From Alexandriicola marinus (GTDB lineage: Bacteria > Pseudomonadota > Alphaproteobacteria > Rhodobacterales > Rhodobacteraceae): a stretch of DNA of 64,000 nt. The translations under genes and the position numbers were made by a program. The stretch covers positions 744,001 through 808,000 of the forward strand of contig NZ_RBVZ01000001.1 of the NCBI RefSeq assembly GCF_004000435.1, read 5' to 3'. Under the pieces are notes generated by a model. It had not been told where the DNA came from, did not search any database, and saw only the letters and a list, made by a program, of their open reading frames with translations. Position 1 is the first letter of the stretch; every line of letters begins with the position of its first letter. This document shows positions 18,058-25,201 of this stretch, piece after piece.

Positions 18058-18612
18058 TCACCGTCGCACCGCTTTCATGAACCTTTCGCGGATCACCACC
18101 GGATCAAGCGGGATGACGGGCATCTTCTCGTTTCCGCTGTCACATTTGGCGACGATGATCGTCATCTCGCCGCAATCCAGCGCCTCGCGCAGAACCTCGC
18201 CCGTTTCCTCGCCCATGCATTCGATCACCCGGTCGCAACCGCAGGCCTCGGCCACGCGCGCCAGCGATGTGCGCGCGCCGGTGTAGGTCGGCTGATCCCC
18301 GGTCGAGCCATAGGCGCCGTTGTCGATGATCAGGAGGATGAAATTCGGCGCGGGGTTGTTCGCGATCGTGGGCAAGGTGCCCAGATTTGTCAGGATCGAG
18401 CCGTCGCCGTCGATGGCGATCACCGGTTTCGGCTGCGACAGCGCAAGCCCCAGCCCGATCGACGAGGCAAGGCCCATCGTGCCGAGCATGTAGAAATTGC
18501 CGTCCCGGTCGTCGATTGCGTAAAGTTCCTGGCTGGGAATGCCGATGTTGCACACGACAAGCGCTTCGCGCAGCAGGGGCGCGATCTCGCGCAGGATCTC
18601 GGCCCGGATCAT
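18058..18612 (-). CDS. TPP-dependent decarboxylase, beta subunit (ComE/sulfopyruvate decarboxylase-like)
   Basis: C-terminal, diphosphate-binding half of a split thiamine-pyrophosphate enzyme, 184 aa from the ATG at 18612. The TPP motif GDG (about 69-71) followed 27 residues later by DN (LLIIDNGAYGS) is intact, as is GTMGLASSIGLGLAL (about 44-58). Closest recognisable family is the sulfopyruvate/phosphonopyruvate decarboxylase beta chain (ComE). It starts 1 base after the alpha subunit ends. In this cluster it may do the job that the single-chain IolD does in inositol breakdown, or decarboxylate a 3-substituted pyruvate; the sequence alone does not decide. Confidence 0.83.
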   Translation of the reverse strand: MIRAEILREIAPLLREALVVCNIGIPSQELYAIDDRDGNFYMLGTMGLASSIGLGLALSQPKPVIAIDGDGSILTNLGTLPTIANNPAPNFILLIIDNGAYGSTGDQPTYTGARTSLARVAEACGCDRVIECMGEETGEVLREALDCGEMTIIVAKCDSGNEKMPVIPLDPVVIRERFMKAVRR

Positions 18613-18613
18613 G

Positions 18614-19111
18614 TCAGTAATCCCCCCAGAATGTCGCATCCGTCAGGATCGCCACGGGTTTGCTGCTCATGAACGTATGATCGAGGATCCGAGGCAGCTC
18701 CTCGGCGTCTTCGCGCCTGTGGAAATGGTATGTCTGGATGTGAAGTTGGGACAGCAACGCCTTGGTATGGACCGCCATTTCCACCTGGCAGGCGACCGGT
18801 TCGCCGACCTCGCCCCGGTAGGAAATCAGCATCGGCAACGGCATCCGGTAGAACTGGATCAGGGTTGCCAGCGCATTGATGGTCACGCCAAGGGCGGTGT
18901 TCTGCATGATGATGCAGGGCCGCACCCCGCCAAGCCAGGCCCCGGCGCACAGGCCCATGCCTTCGTCTTCCTTGTTCGCGGGCACGTGGCGGATCCCGTC
19001 GCGATCCTCGATCTCGGCGATGACGCCGGCCAGCTGTTTGCAGGGAACCGTCGTGATGAAGCCGATCTCGCGCGAGATCAGGTCATCGACGATCTGGGCA
19101 TGGATGGACAT
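18614..19111 (-). CDS. TPP-dependent decarboxylase, alpha subunit (ComD/sulfopyruvate decarboxylase-like)
   Basis: N-terminal (pyrimidine-binding) half of the split TPP enzyme, 165 aa. The catalytic Glu that activates the cofactor is expected in NKEDEGMGLCAGA (about 46-58); TTVPCKQLAGVI (about 20-31) and QNTALGVTINALATL (about 70-84) are typical of ComD and phosphonopyruvate decarboxylase N-domains. The alpha and beta genes together correspond to one ~350-residue enzyme, much shorter than IolD (about 610 aa) and lacking its central domain. It follows the aldolase gene by 45 bases in the operon. Confidence 0.83.
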   Translation of the reverse strand: MSIHAQIVDDLISREIGFITTVPCKQLAGVIAEIEDRDGIRHVPANKEDEGMGLCAGAWLGGVRPCIIMQNTALGVTINALATLIQFYRMPLPMLISYRGEVGEPVACQVEMAVHTKALLSQLHIQTYHFHRREDAEELPRILDHTFMSSKPVAILTDATFWGDY

Positions 19112-19156
19112 GGGCGGCCTTTCGGGATGTCGTCCCCGACTAAACGCGATGAATGC

Positions 19157-19984
19157 CTAGCCCGCAAGCCCGCGCAAGACCGCACGCGCCGCCGCGCGAA
19201 GGTCGGGCTCGATCCCGCCCAGGATCGCGATGCGGTCGAAGGTGTCGGGGTCCTGCTCCAGACGGTTGCGCAGGGCGCGCCCGAAGGTCTGGCGAAGCTC
19301 TGTTCCGATGTTGAACTTGGTGATCGGTGTCTCCCGGGCCAGGCGCAGGCGCTCGGCGGCGGGGACGCCCGATCCGCCATGAATGACCAGAGGCAGGGAG
19401 GTGCGCGCGGCGATGGCGTCGATCCGCGCGCGGTCGAGGCCCTGTGCCGCCTCGGTCTGAAGGTGCACGTTCCCGACCGAAATGGCGAGTGCGTCCACCC
19501 CCGTCGCTGCGGCGAAACGGGCGGCCTCGTCGGGGTCGGTGCCGCGCGAGGGCGCGCCGTCGACATAGCCCACGACGCCAAGCTCACCCTCGCAGGACAG
19601 GCCCGCCGCATGGGCCATCTCGGCGATGCGGGCGGTATCCTCGATGTTCTTGTCCAAGGGGTCGAGGGAGCCGTCATACATGATGCTGGTGAAACCGGCA
19701 TCGATCGCTGCGCGGGCCTCGTCAGCCGACTTGCCATGGTCGAGATGGATGACAACCGGCACATCGACCTCTTCGGCAAGATTACGCAGCGTCGCGCCCC
19801 AGACGGGGATCGGCATGTGCGCCCGCGCCCCTGGACCCGCCTGAAGGATGACGGGCAGGCCCTCGTCCTGCGCCGCCATCGCATAGGCGCGGGCATCCTC
19901 CCACCCCAGGCAGACAAGGCCCGCGACGGCGCGGCCTTCTTCAAGTGCTGGTTTAAGAACGTCGCGTAACGTCACGAGTGTCAT
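19157..19984 (-). CDS. class II (zinc) aldolase, IolJ/fructose-bisphosphate aldolase family
   Basis: Zn-dependent aldolase, 275 aa, expected to split a phosphorylated keto-sugar into DHAP and an aldehyde. Visible motifs: HLDHGKSADEARAAIDAGF (about 80-98, zinc His in HLDHG), IMYDGS (about 100), GELGVVGYVDGAPS (about 132-145), LAISVGNVHL (about 170), HGGSGVP (about 206) and FNIGTELR (about 231). Resemblance is to IolJ, the DKG-phosphate aldolase, more than to glycolytic Fba. The inositol locus at 34439 already has a fused DUF2090 aldolase-like domain, so this enzyme probably serves the separate pathway. It overlaps the IolB-like gene by ATGA. Confidence 0.85.
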   Translation of the reverse strand: MTLVTLRDVLKPALEEGRAVAGLVCLGWEDARAYAMAAQDEGLPVILQAGPGARAHMPIPVWGATLRNLAEEVDVPVVIHLDHGKSADEARAAIDAGFTSIMYDGSLDPLDKNIEDTARIAEMAHAAGLSCEGELGVVGYVDGAPSRGTDPDEAARFAAATGVDALAISVGNVHLQTEAAQGLDRARIDAIAARTSLPLVIHGGSGVPAAERLRLARETPITKFNIGTELRQTFGRALRNRLEQDPDTFDRIAILGGIEPDLRAAARAVLRGLAG

Positions 19985-20823
19985 TTGAATTTCGCGATCA
20001 TGTCCTTGATGCCCGGGATCGTTTCGATCTGGTAGGCGTGGGTCGGCTGGAAATATTGCACAAGGCTGCGCTGGCTCAGCCCACCAAGGATGGTGAAGTA
20101 ATACATCTCGTATCCCGGTAGGGCCGCACAGGGGTGATAGCCGTTGTCGATGCAGATCGTGGAGCCGTCGACGATATGATAGGCATCGCCCGGTTTGCCA
20201 TCCTCCCGCTGGAGCATCTGTAGCCCGGAGCCGTGGTTCGGACGGAAGCGGAAATTATATGTCTCGTCGTGGCGCGTCTCATCGGGCAGGCGGTCGGTGT
20301 CGTGCTTGTGGCTGGGAAAGCCGGACCAGCCGCCTGCGCCCACCGTGAACAACTCGCTGACAAGGAGCCGGCCGACGCGGTCGGCCTGCTTCTGGCCAAG
20401 GATATGCTTGATCTTGCGATGCGTCTTGGTGTCGTCAGAGCCGTATTGTACAAGGTCGAGTTCATCCGCGCGCACCGCGAAGGGGGTCAGGGTCTCATCG
20501 AATTTCGCCCCGGCCACAAAGACTTCCGCCGTGTCGCTGGTGCAGATCATGCGGGCCTTGGCGCCGGACGGGACATAGACGCCCTCGGGCTCCCCGTCCC
20601 AGACATCGACGCCGCGTCCGCCGATGGCCTGCCAGCTTTCGCCTTCGACCTCCACGTCGACGGTGCCCGTCGCGGGCACGATGCAGGTCTCGTAGCCCGG
20701 CACCTGGTAGTCGAAGGCCTGATCGCGGGACAGCTTGACGATGTTGAAGTAATTGAGCGGCACCGTCGTGTCGCCCGCATCCACGATGGGTTTGTTCTGG
20801 TTGTCGAAGGGGGGGATATGCAT
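19981..20823 (-). CDS. IolB-like 5-deoxy-glucuronate isomerase family protein (paralog 1)
   Basis: Bicupin isomerase, 280 aa. The metal-site motifs of IolB are kept: SGFPSHKHDTDRLPDE (about 168-183), HDETYNFRF (about 186) and DNGYHPCAALPGYEMYYFTILGG (pieces GYHPCA about 236 and GYEMYYF about 245). IolB converts the ring-opened aldehyde acid 5-deoxy-glucuronate to DKG. The sequence is clearly divergent from the canonical iolB at 39313 (for example RHDETYNFRFRPNHGSG against LEETYYHRLNPASGFG), so the two are paralogs with probably different substrates. It lies between the kinase gene and the aldolase gene, matching their reaction order. Confidence 0.82.
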   Translation of the reverse strand: MHIPPFDNQNKPIVDAGDTTVPLNYFNIVKLSRDQAFDYQVPGYETCIVPATGTVDVEVEGESWQAIGGRGVDVWDGEPEGVYVPSGAKARMICTSDTAEVFVAGAKFDETLTPFAVRADELDLVQYGSDDTKTHRKIKHILGQKQADRVGRLLVSELFTVGAGGWSGFPSHKHDTDRLPDETRHDETYNFRFRPNHGSGLQMLQREDGKPGDAYHIVDGSTICIDNGYHPCAALPGYEMYYFTILGGLSQRSLVQYFQPTHAYQIETIPGIKDMIAKFK

Positions 20824-20841
20824 GGCCTGTCCTTTCGGGGG

Positions 20842-21807
20842 TCAGATCGGGGCGTCGTGAGTGGCAAGAAACTGGGTGAGTTCGGTCTCGGTCGGCATCG
20901 CGGGTGCGCATCCGACGCGGGCGACCACGATGGCCGCGGCGGCAGAGCCGCGCAGGACCGCCTCCTTCAGCGCCCGGCCAGAGGCGAGTGCCGCGAGGAA
21001 CGACGCCATGAACGCGTCGCCCGCGCCCGTCGGCTTCAAGGCTTCGGTCCGGTAGATTCCGGTTCTGAATTCCTCGCGATCACAAATGGTTATCGCGCCT
21101 TCTTCACCCATCTTGTAAACAACGATCCGGTCACGGGTACGTGCAAGGCTCCGGGCGGCATCGAGGCCCTTGTCATAGTCACCCGCAAGAAAGCCGAATT
21201 CCACATCGTTGCCGACGATGATGTCGGCCATCTCGGCGGCGCGGGAATAGGTCAGTTCGGCCTCGCGCGGGGACGACCAGCTGTACGGCCGATAGTCGAT
21301 GTCGAAAATCACGGGGATTGCGTGATGGCGCGCGGTCTCGAAGGCGCGGAACGCCGCGCCGCGCGACGGCCCGGCGGCGAAGACGGTGCCCGTGGTGACC
21401 ACGGCATCGAAGCCCGAGAAATCGACACCGGCCACCATTTCTTCGGTCAGTTCAAAATCGGCCGCGCCGTTGCGATAGATGACCGATTGGGTGTTTTCGA
21501 GCCGCGTCTCGACCACGGCGAGCGAATTGCGCGCCTCGCCGCCCACCGCCGTCACATGGCTGTCGTCGACGCCGTAGGCGCGCAGCTGGGCCTGCGCGAA
21601 CCGGCCCACCGCATCGTCCGACACCGGCGTCAGGAGCGCCGCCTGCGCCCCCTGTCGCACGAGACCGGCTGCGATATTGGCCGATGATCCGCCAAGCGTC
21701 GCGGTGAATTGCGTGGCCGCCTCGATCGTCGTGCCGGGCGGATCGGCATAGAGATCCATGCCGGCCCGGCCGATGACGAGAAACCTGTTTCCACGAATCT
21801 CATGCAT
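20842..21807 (-). CDS. PfkB family carbohydrate kinase, IolC-like (paralog 1)
   Basis: Ribokinase-fold sugar or sugar-acid kinase, 321 aa. Features: N-terminal GRAGMDLYADPPG (about 13-25), GGSSANIAAGLVRQG (about 39-53), FDIDYRPYSW (about 164, as in IolC), and the ATP/anion-hole motif PTGAGDAFMASFLAAL (about 258-273, catalytic Asp in GAGD). It resembles 5-dehydro-2-deoxygluconokinase but lacks the C-terminal DUF2090 domain of the paralog at 34439. First gene of the seven-gene minus-strand operon; a LacI-type palindrome lies 70 bases upstream of its start. Confidence 0.85.
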   Translation of the reverse strand: MHEIRGNRFLVIGRAGMDLYADPPGTTIEAATQFTATLGGSSANIAAGLVRQGAQAALLTPVSDDAVGRFAQAQLRAYGVDDSHVTAVGGEARNSLAVVETRLENTQSVIYRNGAADFELTEEMVAGVDFSGFDAVVTTGTVFAAGPSRGAAFRAFETARHHAIPVIFDIDYRPYSWSSPREAELTYSRAAEMADIIVGNDVEFGFLAGDYDKGLDAARSLARTRDRIVVYKMGEEGAITICDREEFRTGIYRTEALKPTGAGDAFMASFLAALASGRALKEAVLRGSAAAAIVVARVGCAPAMPTETELTQFLATHDAPI

Positions 21808-21876
21808 GACATGGTGCCCTTTTTACTCGCACGCCGCATTGGGCGCTTGCGTGGGTTCGCGGCGAACGATACGAAT

Positions 21877-21894
21877 TTTGCAACCGGTTGCAAA
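21877..21894. promoter_or_regulatory. LacI-family operator, perfect 18-base palindrome
   Basis: TTTGCAACCGGTTGCAAA is a perfect palindrome with the central CG that LacI/GalR proteins contact. It sits in the 109-base divergent gap between the kinase operon and the MocA-type dehydrogenase operon, 23 bases before the latter's ATG, so one site could repress both directions. The natural candidate protein is the LacI regulator at 25179-26189. Confidence 0.8.
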
Positions 21895-21916
21895 TCGAAT
21901 CTGACGGGAGGACGCG

Positions 21917-23023
21917 ATGACCGAGATCGGGATCGGCGTGGTTGGCGGCGGCTATATGGGCAAGGCGCATTCCGTGGCCATGGCGGCCGTCGGTGCGGTC
22001 TTCGAAACCCGTCTGCGCCCGCGTCTTCAGGTCATCGCCGCAAGCTCTGACGCCAGCGCCGAGCGCTATGCACGCGCCTTCGGATTTGCCCGCGGCACCG
22101 GCGATTGGCGCAGCCTCGTGGAGGACCCGGCCGTCGAGGCGGTGATCATCGCTTCGCCCCAGTCGACCCATCTCGAGATCGCTCAGGCCGCGCTTGCCCT
22201 CGGAAAGCCCGTTCTGTGCGAAAAGCCGATGGGCCTTGATGTGACGGAGGCCGCGCAGATGGTCGCCGCCGCCGAGGCCGCCGGGGTGGCCAACATGGTG
22301 GCCTATAATTACAGCCGCACGCCTGCGACCCAGTTCGCGCGAAAACTGATCGCCGAGGGCCGGATCGGGCAGGTGACGGGCTTTCGCTGCGAGCATATGG
22401 AAGATTTCGCAACTGAGGCGGGCCTTGCCGCGTGGCGTTATCAGGGGGCGGCCAATGGCTGTTTGGGCGACCTTGCGCCGCATCCGATCAACGCCGCGCT
22501 GGCGCTGATGGGCCCGATCGCCGAGGTCAACGCCGTGATGGAGACGGTGATCCCCGAACGCGACGGCGTGCAGGTCACCAACGATGATCAGGTTCAGATG
22601 ATGGTCCGGTTCGCGACGGGCGTGCATGGCCATATCGCGGCCAGCCGTGTCGCGACGGGGCGCAAGATGGGCTATGCCTACGAGGTCTTCGGCACGAAAG
22701 GCGCGATCCGTTTCGATCAGGAAGATCAGAACGCGATCTGGCTATATCATGCCGATGCACCGCTGGCCGAACGCGGGTTTCGCAAGATCCTGACCGGCCC
22801 CGCCCACCCCGATTACCTGCCGTTCTGCCAGGGGCCCGGGCACGGCACCGGCTACCAGGATCAGATCATCATCGAGGCGCATGATTTCCTGCGTGCCATC
22901 GATGGCGGCGCGCCGGTCTGGCCGACCTTCAGGGACGGGCTGGAGGTGCAGTCCGTCATCGCCGCGGCCCGCGCCTCGGACAATACACGAAGCTGGCAAA
23001 GTCCTTCGAACTTCTTGGGATAA
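21917..23023 (+). CDS. Gfo/Idh/MocA family NAD(P)-dependent oxidoreductase (first of two)
   Basis: Sugar or cyclitol dehydrogenase, 368 aa. N-terminal Rossmann motif GVVGGGYMGKAHS (about 7-19), the family EKP motif (VLCEKPMGLDV, about 97-107, catalytic-site Lys), and the C-terminal GFO/IDH domain with GCLGDLAPHPINAAL (about 178-192, conserved D-x-x-x-H). Long insert near the C-terminus PAHPDYLPFCQGPGHGTGYQDQ is typical of IolW/IolX and related inositol dehydrogenases. Ribosome-binding site GGGAGG. First gene of a plus-strand operon under the LacI-type palindrome. A few relatives are NAD-dependent glycosidases, so an unphosphorylated glycoside is possible too. Confidence 0.85.
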   Translation: MTEIGIGVVGGGYMGKAHSVAMAAVGAVFETRLRPRLQVIAASSDASAERYARAFGFARGTGDWRSLVEDPAVEAVIIASPQSTHLEIAQAALALGKPVLCEKPMGLDVTEAAQMVAAAEAAGVANMVAYNYSRTPATQFARKLIAEGRIGQVTGFRCEHMEDFATEAGLAAWRYQGAANGCLGDLAPHPINAALALMGPIAEVNAVMETVIPERDGVQVTNDDQVQMMVRFATGVHGHIAASRVATGRKMGYAYEVFGTKGAIRFDQEDQNAIWLYHADAPLAERGFRKILTGPAHPDYLPFCQGPGHGTGYQDQIIIEAHDFLRAIDGGAPVWPTFRDGLEVQSVIAAARASDNTRSWQSPSNFLG

Positions 23024-23027
23024 CATC

Positions 23028-23915
23028 ATGATAAAAGTGGGAAATGCGCCCTGTTCCTGGGGCGTCGAATTCGCGGATGACCCGCGCAACCCGTCCTGGC
23101 GGGAGGTTCTGCGCGAATGCGCGGCCGCAGGATATTCGGGGATCGAACTGGGGCCCGTGGGCTTCATGCCCGAAGACCCGGGCATTCTGGGCGAAGCGCT
23201 GGCCCAGGAGGGGCTGACGCTGATCGGCGGGGTCGTCTTCCGGCCGTTCCACGACGCGGGCGCCTGGGACGAGGTGATGGATGGCGCGGTGCGCACCTGT
23301 CGGTCGCTCGTGGCGCATGGGGCCAAGCACCTCGTGCTGATCGATTCCATCTCGCCCCGGCGCGCCCCGACCGCCGGGCGCCCCGACGAGGCGGAACAGA
23401 TGGACGAGGCCGAATGGGCCGCCTTCCGCGACAGGATCGCCACCGTCGCCAAGATGGGAGCCGAGGATTACGGGCTGACCGTGTCGATCCACGCCCATGC
23501 GGGCGGGTTCATCGATTTCGAGCCCGAGCTGGAACGTCTGCTGGACGAGACCGATGCGGGCACTCTGAAGATTTGCCTCGATACCGGGCACCACGTCTAT
23601 GCGGGCTATGATCCGCTCGCCTTCATGAAACGGCACATGAGCCGGATCTCCTACATGCATTTCAAGGATATCGATCCGGCGGTGAAGGCCACGGTCGTCG
23701 AGAACCGGACCGGATTCTATGACGCGTGCGGGCAGGGTATCTTCTGCAATCTCGGCGATGGCGCGGTCGATTTCGAGGCGGTCCGGAGCCTTCTGGTCGG
23801 TGCCGGGTTCGAGGGCTGGTGCACGGTCGAACAGGATTGCGATCCCACGCTCGACGTGGCGCCGCTTGACGATGCGAAGGCCAACCGGGCCTATCTCGAA
23901 AGCATCGGGTTCTAA
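23028..23915 (+). CDS. TIM-barrel sugar isomerase/dehydratase, IolE-like
   Basis: Xylose-isomerase-like TIM barrel, 295 aa from the ATG at 23028, 4 bases after the previous stop. The start MIKVGNAPCSWGVEF is the N-terminal pattern of inosose dehydratase IolE, and metal ligands are visible in GYSGIELGPVGFM, TVSIHAHAGGFI, KICLDTGHHVYAG and ISYMHFKDIDP (about 210), with a closing GWCTVEQDCDP. IolE removes water from an inosose. It shares this pattern, but the canonical iolE of the other locus is at 38201, so this is a second enzyme of the type serving the parallel pathway. Confidence 0.85.
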   Translation: MIKVGNAPCSWGVEFADDPRNPSWREVLRECAAAGYSGIELGPVGFMPEDPGILGEALAQEGLTLIGGVVFRPFHDAGAWDEVMDGAVRTCRSLVAHGAKHLVLIDSISPRRAPTAGRPDEAEQMDEAEWAAFRDRIATVAKMGAEDYGLTVSIHAHAGGFIDFEPELERLLDETDAGTLKICLDTGHHVYAGYDPLAFMKRHMSRISYMHFKDIDPAVKATVVENRTGFYDACGQGIFCNLGDGAVDFEAVRSLLVGAGFEGWCTVEQDCDPTLDVAPLDDAKANRAYLESIGF

Positions 23916-23931
23916 CCACATCTGGGTCACT

Positions 23932-23947
23932 GCCGGCGTAGGCCGGC
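23932..23947 (+). promoter_or_regulatory. leader hairpin GCCGGC-GTAG-GCCGGC before the second MocA gene
   Basis: A compact 6-base-pair stem with a four-base loop ends 4 bases before the Shine-Dalgarno sequence GGGAGGATAT. A nearly identical arrangement precedes the gene at 28678. It could modulate translation or mark an mRNA end; its function is unknown. Confidence 0.4.
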
Positions 23948-23960
23948 CCGGGAGGATATC

Positions 23961-25118
23961 ATGACGAAACTGAACTGGGGCATGATCGGCGGCGGCGAAG
24001 GCAGCCAGATCGGCCCGGCGCATCGCTTGGGTGCGGGGCTGGACGGGGCATTCGATTTCGTGGCCGGCGCGCTGGACCACAGGGCCGAGGCCGGGCGCGA
24101 CTATGGCCAGCGGCTGGGCCTTGCGCCCGACCGCGCCTATGGCGACTGGCGCGAGATGCTGGAGGGCGAGGCCGGCCGCGACGATCGGATCGACCTGGTG
24201 ACAGTGGCCACGCCCAACGCCACCCATTTCGAGATCACGAAGGCCTTCCTCTCCAAGGGCTTCCACGTTCTGTGCGAAAAGCCGATGACGATGACCGTCG
24301 AGGAGGCTGAAGAGATCGTGGGCCTGGCGCGCGAGACGGGTCGGATCTGTGCCGTCAATTACGGCTATTCGGGCTATAGCCTCGTGCGTCACATGCGCGC
24401 CATGGTGGCGCGCGGTGACCTGGGCAAGATCCGGGTCGTGAAGGCGGAATTTGCCCATGGCCACCATGCGAATGCCGCTGACGCCGATAATCCGCGCGTG
24501 CGCTGGCGCTATGATCCGGCGCAGGCCGGTGTCTCGGCGCAATTCGCCGATTGCGGGATCCATGCCATGCATATGGCCAGCTTCGTCACGGGGCAGGAGG
24601 TCGAGCGTCTTTCGGCCGACACGGTCAGCGCGATCGAGAGCCGGGAGCTTGAAGACGACGCGATGGTCAATTTCCGGATGTCGGGCGGCGTCGTTGGCCG
24701 GCTCTGGACCTCGTCCATCGCGCTTGGCAATCAGCATGGCCTGACGCTTCAGGTCTTTGGTGAGAAGGGTGGCCTTCGCTGGGCGCAGGAACAGCCGAAC
24801 CAGCTGTACTGGATGCCGCTGGGTGAGCGCCTTCAGGTGATCGAACGGGGCGAGGGCAACCTGTCGCCCGAGGCCGACCGGACGAGCCGGGTGACAGTGG
24901 GTCATGCCGAGGGCATGCCGCTGGCCTTCGCCAATATCTACAGCGATCTGGCCGAGGCGATCCGCGCCCGAAACGAAGATCGGCCCTGCGATCCCGCGGC
25001 CGACCTTTATCCCCGGGCCGAGGATGGTCTGCGCTCGATGGCAGCGGTCTTTGCCGTCGCCCAATCGGGCAAGTCCGACGGGGCCTGGGTCGATGCGCGT
25101 CCGCCGATGTTCCGGTGA
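23961..25118 (+). CDS. Gfo/Idh/MocA family oxidoreductase (second of two)
   Basis: NAD(P)-dependent dehydrogenase, 385 aa, starting MTKLNWGMIGGGEGSQIGPAHR with a Rossmann GGGxGS motif and a short extension after the first strand. EKP motif in VLCEKPMTMTVEEAEE (about 110-125). C-terminal domain with VSAQFADCGIHAMHM (about 190-204, conserved D and H). It resembles the Gfo/Idh/MocA proteins found in ring-sugar catabolic loci and differs clearly from the dehydrogenase at 21917, so two successive oxidations or two substrates are possible. Ribosome-binding site GGGAGG. Last gene of the plus-strand operon; a cluster of three hairpins follows. Confidence 0.85.
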   Translation: MTKLNWGMIGGGEGSQIGPAHRLGAGLDGAFDFVAGALDHRAEAGRDYGQRLGLAPDRAYGDWREMLEGEAGRDDRIDLVTVATPNATHFEITKAFLSKGFHVLCEKPMTMTVEEAEEIVGLARETGRICAVNYGYSGYSLVRHMRAMVARGDLGKIRVVKAEFAHGHHANAADADNPRVRWRYDPAQAGVSAQFADCGIHAMHMASFVTGQEVERLSADTVSAIESRELEDDAMVNFRMSGGVVGRLWTSSIALGNQHGLTLQVFGEKGGLRWAQEQPNQLYWMPLGERLQVIERGEGNLSPEADRTSRVTVGHAEGMPLAFANIYSDLAEAIRARNEDRPCDPAADLYPRAEDGLRSMAAVFAVAQSGKSDGAWVDARPPMFR

Positions 25119-25121
25119 GGC

Positions 25122-25201
25122 GCAACAAATTTGGCCAAATTTGTTGCCCCGGTGCCGGACAGGTCCGGCACCGGGGGCTCACAAAATTCTGGAATTTTGT
25201 G
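25122..25201. terminator. three consecutive perfect inverted repeats at a convergent gene end
   Basis: Hairpin 1 is a 26-base perfect palindrome (25122-25147) with core AACAAATTTGG-CCAAATTTGTT. Hairpin 2 is a 14-base-pair stem (25147-25176, arm CCCCGGTGCCGGAC, loop AG). Hairpin 3 is a 10-base-pair stem (25180-25201, CACAAAATTC-TG-GAATTTTGTG) that overlaps the last codons of the LacI gene. Sited between the convergent dehydrogenase and LacI genes, it most likely terminates transcription from both sides. A similar AAATT-core pair occurs at 45111-45162. Confidence 0.75.

Noticed and set aside
18058-19111. Toxin-antitoxin or two-component reading of two short coupled genes
   Set aside because: TPP motifs (GDG...DN and the NKEDEG segment) identify the pair as halves of one decarboxylase-type enzyme.
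22956-25064. 702-codon minus-strand open frame opposite the IolE-like and second MocA genes
   Set aside because: No domain or natural amino-acid pattern (His/Arg/Gly-rich) and it spans two convincing genes on the other strand.
25122-25201. CRISPR-like repeat array
   Set aside because: The repeats are unique inverted repeats, not direct repeats with spacers; no cas gene is present anywhere in the window.
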